The translations under genes and the position numbers were made by a program. Of a stretch of DNA of 64,000 nt, positions 59,281 through 64,000 are shown in pieces. The notes below the pieces were generated by a model, which was not told the DNA's origin, did not search any database, and saw only the letters and a list, made by a program, of their open reading frames with translations. This stretch comes from Stutzerimonas stutzeri. Lineage in GTDB: Bacteria; Pseudomonadota; Gammaproteobacteria; Pseudomonadales; Pseudomonadaceae. The number at the start of each line of letters is the position of its first letter. The first letter of the stretch is position 1. Where the stretch lies: contig NZ_POUL01000010.1 of NCBI RefSeq assembly GCF_002890895.1, forward strand, positions 1 to 64,000. The letters are read 5' to 3'.

Positions 59281-59757
59281 TCAGTTGTTGGCTAACAAAT
59301 GCTGTATTTCTTCGTCGCTCAAGACGCGACCTGAGTACGACGGAAACTGGTCGTTGAGCGTCTGCAGCTCGTTGAGATGCTGGTCTGTCGAAACGCGGTT
59401 GATGATGTATTGATGCTCAACGATTAAAAACTTGTCGTGCGGTTCGGCTCGCGTATCTAAAACACGAGTCACCATGCTCATATCCGCCAACTGGACGCTC
59501 GAGCCACGATCAGCATTTATCTGCTCGAGCCTCTCGAGATGCACCGCGGTGGCCTTGGTGCTCATGATGAATTCACCGCCTTCTGCAAGGCCACAAACCG
59601 AGTAACCACCAAGGGTACCGGTGGGCGTGATCATCAAAATGTGTCCCTCCTCGTGCAGTCGCCCCCTGATCAGTCCGCCAGCACGGCCGTCAATGATCCA
59701 GCCACTGTTGAATAGTCTCAGAAACAAATCGAGGTCAATTAGTGGCTGGTCGTCCAT
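59281..59757 (-). CDS. Hypothetical protein (158 aa)
   Basis: GAGGAG lies five bases before the ATG at 59757. The N-terminal part (PLIDLDLFLRLFNSGWIIDG) and centre (GHILMITPTGTLGGYSVCGL) are beta-rich; the end SDEEIQHLLANN is a short helix. No family recognised. Possibly in one transcript with its minus-strand neighbours. Confidence 0.65.
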   Translation of the reverse strand: MDDQPLIDLDLFLRLFNSGWIIDGRAGGLIRGRLHEEGHILMITPTGTLGGYSVCGLAEGGEFIMSTKATAVHLERLEQINADRGSSVQLADMSMVTRVLDTRAEPHDKFLIVEHQYIINRVSTDQHLNELQTLNDQFPSYSGRVLSDEEIQHLLANN

Positions 59758-59789
59758 CGTCACTCCTCGCAGACTGCAAATTTGCTTGT

Positions 59790-60239
59790 CTAGCAAAGCC
59801 TCCGCCCATGGGGCTTGATCTTCTTTCGGTGCTTAAGAAGGTCATCGACCTTGTTTGACGTTCTGAGCCAGGCAAGCTCGAATGCAATCATTGGTAAGCC
59901 GGTGGCGACACCCCAGAACATAACGCCACCATCCGTTCGCCGCATCGCCTCTGGGATGAGCACCAGCCCTAGCCCATAGGTAACAGCGCAGGAAACGAAT
60001 AGCACGAGGTAGGCGTAGCTACGTACGACGACACGGTTGATCTCCACGCTGTCAAAGCGCCGGCTCTTGATAGCCAAAAGCTGCTTTAGGCGCCAAGCTC
60101 GAAGCCTACGCCGTAACGCACCCTTCGCATGGTCCATCCATCTTGGAAGGCGCCGCCAGATCTCGTCCGAAAGCTTAGGCAACACAATTGATAGGATAAG
60201 GAGGACCCACCAGGGCGGATTCGCTAGGAGCTCAAGCAT
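59790..60239 (-). CDS. Hypothetical membrane protein (149 aa)
   Basis: Three hydrophobic segments (PPWWVLLILSIVLPKL, YAYLVLFVSCAVTYGLGLVL and GVMFWGVATGLPMIAFELAW) separated by a strongly basic cytoplasmic loop (RRRLRAWRLKQLLAIKSRR). AGGTG precedes the ATG at 60239. It lies next to the CsrA-type gene on the same strand. Unknown function. Confidence 0.65.
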   Translation of the reverse strand: MLELLANPPWWVLLILSIVLPKLSDEIWRRLPRWMDHAKGALRRRLRAWRLKQLLAIKSRRFDSVEINRVVVRSYAYLVLFVSCAVTYGLGLVLIPEAMRRTDGGVMFWGVATGLPMIAFELAWLRTSNKVDDLLKHRKKIKPHGRRLC

Positions 60240-60296
60240 GAGGGCACCTAGGCGGGGGCGGCGCGGCAAATTGTTCGCGGCCCCTACGGATGGCCA

Positions 60297-60500
60297 TCAT
60301 CGTTCTTCCAACTCGCTCCGCAATATCTGCAGATCAAGCGGCGCCTCAATGCCGATACGGACTCGAGCGCCCGTCTCGATTACATTGATGGTGATGCCAT
60401 CCAGCAGCAACTGCTCAAGAAGCTCTTCAGCGTTTGTGCCTGGCTGAACGCGCAGCGTGATCTTTTCGCCTTCCTTGCGAGTGAGGACTAGGTAGCCCAT
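60297..60500 (-). CDS. RsmN/RsmF-type CsrA-family RNA-binding protein (67 aa)
   Basis: Post-transcriptional regulator that binds GGA motifs in mRNA. The N-terminus MGYLVLTRKEGEKITL is the CsrA beta-1 strand; RVRIGIEAP near the C-terminus contains the RNA-contacting Arg48. Between them is an extra segment with an inserted helix (NAEELLEQLLLDGITINV), as in Pseudomonas RsmN/RsmF (which has AEELIRQL) and not in ordinary CsrA. GGAAGCAA precedes the ATG. It is the rightmost gene of Element B. Confidence 0.88.
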   Translation of the reverse strand: MGYLVLTRKEGEKITLRVQPGTNAEELLEQLLLDGITINVIETGARVRIGIEAPLDLQILRSELEER

Positions 60501-60606
60501 GGTTGCTTCCTTGCTACGGGTAATGAGGCGGCCGATGCTATCAGTCGGACTCAGTCTCGGACAGGCGTCACCTGATGGCTAATGCATGGACAGCAAGCGG
60601 TACGAT

Positions 60607-60625
60607 GTATGCCTACGTGTATGCC
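60607..60625. repeat. GTATGCC arm-type sites, right end of Element B
   Basis: GTATGCC at 60607-60613 and 60619-60625, 12-bp phasing, matching the pair at 40618/40630. They lie about 80 bp inside the proposed right attachment site. Confidence 0.6.
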
Positions 60626-60687
60626 AGACAAATACCGCTATTTAAAACCTGTTGATATTCAAAGATTTATGTGTCGAGTTATAAGCT

Positions 60688-60703
60688 CGCCTGGGCGCCA
60701 TCT
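60688..60703. repeat. Imperfect tRNA-end match, proposed right attachment site of Element B
   Basis: CGCCTGGGCGCCATCT resembles the tRNA-Arg end CGCCTGGTGCGCCATAT, with one base missing and one changed. The match is short, but its place beside the arm-type sites and a host-like terminator makes it the best candidate for the element boundary. Confidence 0.45.
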
Positions 60704-60710
60704 TTAAAGC

Positions 60711-60745
60711 AAAAAAGCCCCGGATGTTCCATCCGGGGCTTTTTT
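60711..60745. terminator. Strong bidirectional terminator at the right junction
   Basis: Perfect nine-base stem GCCCCGGAT/ATCCGGGGC, five-base loop, six A before and six T after. It may be the original terminator of tRNA-Arg before any element integrated. Confidence 0.88.
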
Positions 60746-60917
60746 GTTTCAGGGCTGTCTCTAAGACCGCTATCTGCGCTACGCCGCGACCTGATCAGCA
60801 TGAGCCAACGGACCCCATGTGGACTCCGTATGACCTGTAGCGCAAGAAACTCAACGATGATTGCTTTTCTGACTAGCCGGTCTACCGCTGAGCACTCGAG
60901 CGCTGGCCGCGTCGTGA

Positions 60918-60942
60918 ACCACCAAGAAACGCTTGGTGGTTA
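60918..60942 (-). terminator. Hairpin downstream of the DUF4198 gene
   Basis: Perfect ten-base stem AACCACCAAG/CTTGGTGGTT with a five-base loop, 40 bp beyond the stop codon at 60982. The T run is weak, so it may stabilise the transcript end instead of terminating. Confidence 0.5.
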
Positions 60943-60981
60943 CGTTTCGATCAAGCTTGTTTTGCTGTGGTATCGATTCAA

Positions 60982-61707
60982 TCAGTGCTCGTGCTTCTCG
61001 CTGACGAAACTCAGCGAGGAGAACATGCCACGTACGCGCGCATCCGGATCATCGCTCGGAACGGTGGTAGACGCTGCAATGACGTTGAGGCCGCGGTTGC
61101 GCACGGTGATCTTTGCCTTGCCCTCGGCGTCGGTTTTCGTCGCGACCTCGTCGGGGGCGTTCACGAAGTCGGCGACGAGTTCAACGTTGGACGCCGGTTT
61201 GCCATCAACCAGGACCTGGACTTCCAATTCCTCGCCGGCTTCAACCGTCAACGGGTCCTGTTGGGGCACGATGACCAACTTCAGCTCATCCAGCGGAGGC
61301 AGCTTTGCGCCCTCCTCCAGCACTGCCAGGGTGTACTTGTAGTAGCGGCCGGAATCCAGTGCGTCGGGCACCTGGGTTTCACCGACATTGACCCACTGCT
61401 TGTCAGGGGCCTGGGTCCAGTAGCCGTTGTCCAGGGCGACACTGAGCACGGCGGGCGACTTCTGCGGCTTGAGGCGCGCATGGTCTTCGAGCTTTTCGAT
61501 CGTGACCGAAACATTTTTACCTTGCTGGTCGCTTGCCCAGGCACCGGAGATTTTCTTGGGGTCATAGGCGTTGTCTTCAGCACCATCACCGTAGATCACT
61601 TCAATGTTCCCGCGCCGCTCCGCGGTCCAGATGCCGTGAGCCGATACTTGTCCGGCCAGCATAGCGGCCAATAGTGCAGCGGCGATTTTGGCGTGTTGCT
61701 TGTTCAT
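60982..61707 (-). CDS. DUF4198-domain periplasmic protein (241 aa)
   Basis: Signal peptide KIAAALLAAMLAGQVSAHG, then DUF4198 with its typical start AHGIWTAERRGNIEVIYGDG; Ig-like C-terminal part (EELEVQVLVDGKPASNVELV) and a His-containing end (SEKHEH). DUF4198 proteins accompany nickel, cobalt or zinc uptake systems. It is the second gene after the TonB-dependent receptor (59-bp gap), probably under the same Zur-like operator. A periplasmic metal-handling role is inferred. Confidence 0.87.
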   Translation of the reverse strand: MNKQHAKIAAALLAAMLAGQVSAHGIWTAERRGNIEVIYGDGAEDNAYDPKKISGAWASDQQGKNVSVTIEKLEDHARLKPQKSPAVLSVALDNGYWTQAPDKQWVNVGETQVPDALDSGRYYKYTLAVLEEGAKLPPLDELKLVIVPQQDPLTVEAGEELEVQVLVDGKPASNVELVADFVNAPDEVATKTDAEGKAKITVRNRGLNVIAASTTVPSDDPDARVRGMFSSLSFVSEKHEH

Positions 61708-61766
61708 TGTTTTTCCTTAAGGGTGGGCCTTGTGACGCCGACTCGGGGGAGCGAGCCGGGTCGTGA

Positions 61767-63887
61767 TTAAAGATTTAGCGACAGGCTCAGGCTGAGGTTG
61801 CGCGGTTCACCCGGCATGACCCAAACATTGCTGTAGGAGCGCTCGTAGTAGGTGCGATCGAACGCATTATTCAGGTTCACGCCAAGGGTAAGGTCTTGGG
61901 TGGCCTTGTAGCGTGCCAGCAGGTCAACTGAAGTGTAACCCGGCAATTCGAAGCCGCTGTCCGCTACGTTGCCGGAGCGCTCGCCCACGTAATTGACCCC
62001 GCCGCCCAGTTCCAAACCGCGTAGCTCGCCGTCGAGGAACTCATACACACCGAGCAGACTGCCGCTGTGCTCGGGCACGTTGAGCAAGCGACTGCCGCGC
62101 GTCAGGGTGTTGTCTTCCGTGACCTCAGCATCGACATAGGCGTAGGCGCCGATCACACGAATTTCGTCGGTCAACTGTCCCGTCAGCTGCAGGTCGACTC
62201 CGCGGCTGCGCACTTCGCCAGCGGCGATCTGGTACGCGGAGTCGACCGGGTCGGCGGTGAGGACGTTTTCCTTGGTGAGGTGAAAGGCAGCGATGGTCAT
62301 GCCCAGACGGCTGTCGAGCAGGTCGAATTTGAAGCCCGCTTCGTAGCCAACGCCTTCTTCCGGGTCGAATGCCGTGCCTGACGCATCAGCGCCACTATTG
62401 GGCTTGAACGACTGCGAGGCATTGGCGAACACGCCGACTTCCGGTGTCAGCTGATACAGCGCCCCAAGGCGCGGCGTGACCTTTTCATGAGTTTGCTCGG
62501 CACGGGTGCCGGCGACTTCGTTATCCAGCCGTTGCTCGTAATGGTCGTAGCGCGCGCCGATGACGCCGAAGAGTTTTTCGCTGAAACGCATCTGATCCTG
62601 CAGATTCAGCGATCTGGAATGGATCAACTCGTGGCGATCGGTGCTGCGCCCGCCTGGGCCAATGCTGAATGGCGGCCGCGGCTGCCCATACACAGGCTGG
62701 TAGATGTCGATCTGCGAAATAGGTCGGGTGCGCAGCACTTCTTCAGTCTTGGCAAAGCGCTCGTATTCTGTACCGATCAGCAGGTTGTGCTCGATGTCGC
62801 CGGTATAGACCAGGCCGCGCAGCTCCAGCTGGGTAATGCTGTCCTGCCACTTGTAATCGCGGTAGCGGTACTCACGGTTAAGGGTGCGCGCGTCGTCTTC
62901 GAAAAAACTCGCCTCGGTGGCACCACCACTCAGGCGGCCCTGTTTGTAGTGACTGGCCAGGCGGACGGTCCAGCTGGCGTTCAGATCATGCTCGATCTCG
63001 GCCTGCAGGCTTTCGTTGTTGTTGTCGATGTCGCCATCATCTGGCTCACCGAAAAAGTCGGAGCGGGAGACGCTCCCCAGATGATCGTTAGGTGCGACCA
63101 CGCCGCGGTCGAATACCTGGCTGCTACGGATGACCTCCGCCTGCACCAGCAGGCGCGTCTGCGGCGTCAGCTCCCAGCTGAAGGCGGGCGCGAAGAACTG
63201 CCGCTCGCTGGAGCGATAATCACGAAAGCTCTTGTTGTCCTCCACCGCGAGATTCATGCGATAGAGCATCGTGCCCTCTTCATCCAGCGGCGTGTTGACG
63301 TCCAGGCTGCTGCGATAGCGATCCCAGCGGCCCGCGCTCAGGTCCAGCCGGGCGAAGCTGTCGTTCTGCGGGCGCTTGCTGACTATGTTGATGGTGCCGC
63401 CCGGGTCACCACGACCATACAGACTGGACGCCGGCCCCTTGAGCACGTCGATGCGCTCGACGTTGGAGGGGTCCTGCGGGTTCATGTAGCCACGGTTGAC
63501 GCTGAAGCCGTCCTTGTAGAACTCCGAGGTGGTCAGACCGCGAATGCTGTATTCGTACATGGTCAGGCCGCCGAAGTCATTCTGCCGCGCCACGCCGCCC
63601 GCATAGTCCAGCGCCTTTTCGATTCGCGGACTGTCCAGATCTTCGAGCACCGTGGCGGGGATGACGCTGACCGCCTGCGGAACCTCCTCCAGCGGCGTAT
63701 CCGTCTTGGTGGCGCTCGCTGACCGCCGAGTCCGGTAGCCCTCTGCTTCGACCTGTTCACGATCGGCCGTGACGACCACTTCTTCGAGAACCGCGCTGTC
63801 CGTCTCCTGTGCCAAGGCTGACATGCTTCCTAAACCTGCCGCGGCGGCCAGTCCCAAAATTCTTGCTGCAACGCTACTGCTGTTCAT
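61767..63887 (-). CDS. TonB-dependent outer membrane receptor, siderophore/metallophore type (706 aa)
   Basis: Signal peptide (ILGLAAAAGLGSMSALAQ), TonB box region LEEVVVTADRE, plug domain (about 55-165) with VPQAVSVIPATVLEDL, YSIRGLTTSEFYKDG and VERIDVLKGPASSLYGRGDP, and a 22-strand barrel ending in NLSLSLSLNL. The closest type is the FhuE/FoxA-like ferric siderophore family. A 33-bp palindrome resembling a Zur box abuts its ribosome-binding site (GGAAG), so it may carry zinc or a metallophore instead. The gene is intact. Confidence 0.93.
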   Translation of the reverse strand: MNSSSVAARILGLAAAAGLGSMSALAQETDSAVLEEVVVTADREQVEAEGYRTRRSASATKTDTPLEEVPQAVSVIPATVLEDLDSPRIEKALDYAGGVARQNDFGGLTMYEYSIRGLTTSEFYKDGFSVNRGYMNPQDPSNVERIDVLKGPASSLYGRGDPGGTINIVSKRPQNDSFARLDLSAGRWDRYRSSLDVNTPLDEEGTMLYRMNLAVEDNKSFRDYRSSERQFFAPAFSWELTPQTRLLVQAEVIRSSQVFDRGVVAPNDHLGSVSRSDFFGEPDDGDIDNNNESLQAEIEHDLNASWTVRLASHYKQGRLSGGATEASFFEDDARTLNREYRYRDYKWQDSITQLELRGLVYTGDIEHNLLIGTEYERFAKTEEVLRTRPISQIDIYQPVYGQPRPPFSIGPGGRSTDRHELIHSRSLNLQDQMRFSEKLFGVIGARYDHYEQRLDNEVAGTRAEQTHEKVTPRLGALYQLTPEVGVFANASQSFKPNSGADASGTAFDPEEGVGYEAGFKFDLLDSRLGMTIAAFHLTKENVLTADPVDSAYQIAAGEVRSRGVDLQLTGQLTDEIRVIGAYAYVDAEVTEDNTLTRGSRLLNVPEHSGSLLGVYEFLDGELRGLELGGGVNYVGERSGNVADSGFELPGYTSVDLLARYKATQDLTLGVNLNNAFDRTYYERSYSNVWVMPGEPRNLSLSLSLNL

Positions 63888-63895
63888 GCCCGCTT

Positions 63896-63928
63896 CCGAT
63901 CAAATGTTATACCGTAACATTTGATCGG
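63896..63928. promoter_or_regulatory. Perfect 14+5+14 palindrome, putative Zur operator
   Basis: CCGATCAAATGTTA and TAACATTTGATCGG are perfectly inverted around TACCG. The core TGTTATACCGTAACA fits the Zur box pattern of proteobacteria (GTTATA-type half sites). It ends nine bases before the receptor start codon, so a bound repressor would block transcription or initiation. Fur boxes (GATAATGATAATCATTATC type) do not fit as well. Confidence 0.7.
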
Positions 63929-64000
63929 AAGCTGTCTGCAACTGTCAAGGCCGCAGGCGCTCTGGCAAGCCGCGTTCAGCTAGTGCAGCATGCAGCGACA

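Larger units (their letters stand above)
40453..60703. mobile_element. Element B: P4-integrase element with tail genes and an RsmN-like regulator
   Basis: About 20.3 kb. The left end is the tRNA fragment with integrase beside it. The right end is placed at an imperfect match to the tRNA end (60688-60703) next to a pair of GTATGCC sites that mirror the pair near the integrase. Contents: integrase, AlpA, Ash-like ORF, small proteins, Toprim and DUF3631 proteins, tail chaperone, tape measure, excisionase, DUF4224, cargo and a CsrA-type protein. No head, portal, terminase, baseplate or lysis genes were found, so this is either a decayed prophage or a satellite-like element. Confidence 0.75.
60501..60981. 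other. Right-junction region between the CsrA-type gene and the host
   Basis: No gene. It contains the promoter of the CsrA-type gene, the arm sites, the proposed attachment site, a terminator at 60711-60745 and a hairpin at 60918-60942. Confidence 0.6.

Noticed and set aside
1-64000. CRISPR arrays, rRNA genes and classical defence systems
   Set aside because: No regularly spaced repeat series, rRNA sequence or recognised restriction, CBASS, retron or toxin-antitoxin gene pair was seen.

Overview
The window looks like a chromosome segment of a Pseudomonas/Stutzerimonas-type gammaproteobacterium. The coding is GC-rich, with TRAP and tripartite-tricarboxylate transporters, GbpR-like LysR regulators, an RsmN-like CsrA paralogue, DUF3077 proteins and a P4-type integrase in tRNA-Arg. 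No species assignment is possible from the sequence alone.

Layout. (1) Positions 1-6928 look like ordinary host sequence: the 3' tip of an IS110-family transposase, a fadB-like/acyl-CoA dehydrogenase operon on the minus strand and gabD. (2) An intact tRNA-Arg(CCG) lies at 6929-7005. The last 52 bp of this locus (6957-7008) recur perfectly at 40453-40504, so about 33.5 kb between them (Island A) has the form of a tRNA-integrated genomic island. No integrase gene survives in it. (3) Island A carries two sugar-acid catabolic modules and an isolated curlin-like amyloid gene. Module 1 (7.6-21 kb) has a TRAP transporter, an IlvD/Edd dehydratase, an SDR, an iron-type alcohol dehydrogenase, an alpha-ketoglutaric semialdehyde dehydrogenase, an AraD1/GguC protein, an FAH-family enzyme and three LysR regulators. 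Module 2 (22-38 kb) has a TctCBA transporter, an Ldh-family dehydrogenase, an FMN 2-hydroxyacid oxidase, an FAH hydrolase, a GarR-like reductase, a second TRAP system, a UxaA/GarD-type dehydratase, a GntR regulator, a 2-hydroxyacid dehydrogenase and an SDR.

(4) Element B (40453 to about 60703) starts directly at the second tRNA fragment. It has a P4-type integrase, an AlpA regulator, an Ash/Icd-like ORF, small DUF3077 proteins, a Toprim protein and a DUF3631 helicase-like protein, resembling a P4-like satellite. These are followed by a separate transcription unit with a phage tail assembly chaperone (carrying a canonical -1 slippery site), a 1010-residue tape measure protein, an excisionase and a DUF4224 protein. 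I found no capsid, portal, terminase or lysis genes. Its right end carries cargo genes and the RsmN/CsrA-like regulator. Paired GTATGC integrase-arm-like sites with the same 12-bp spacing mark both ends. (5) From about 60.7 kb host-type sequence resumes: a DUF4198 protein and a TonB-dependent receptor behind a 33-bp perfect palindrome that looks like a Zur operator.

Working model. Island A seems to import aldonic or aldaric acids, dehydrate them to 2-keto-3-deoxy acids, and channel these either through alpha-ketoglutaric semialdehyde to 2-oxoglutarate or through a 2,4-diketo intermediate to pyruvate plus a 2-hydroxyacid, which the oxidase and reductases would then process. Element B could be a decayed prophage or a satellite that keeps only tail-length determinants. 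The sequence alone does not decide this.
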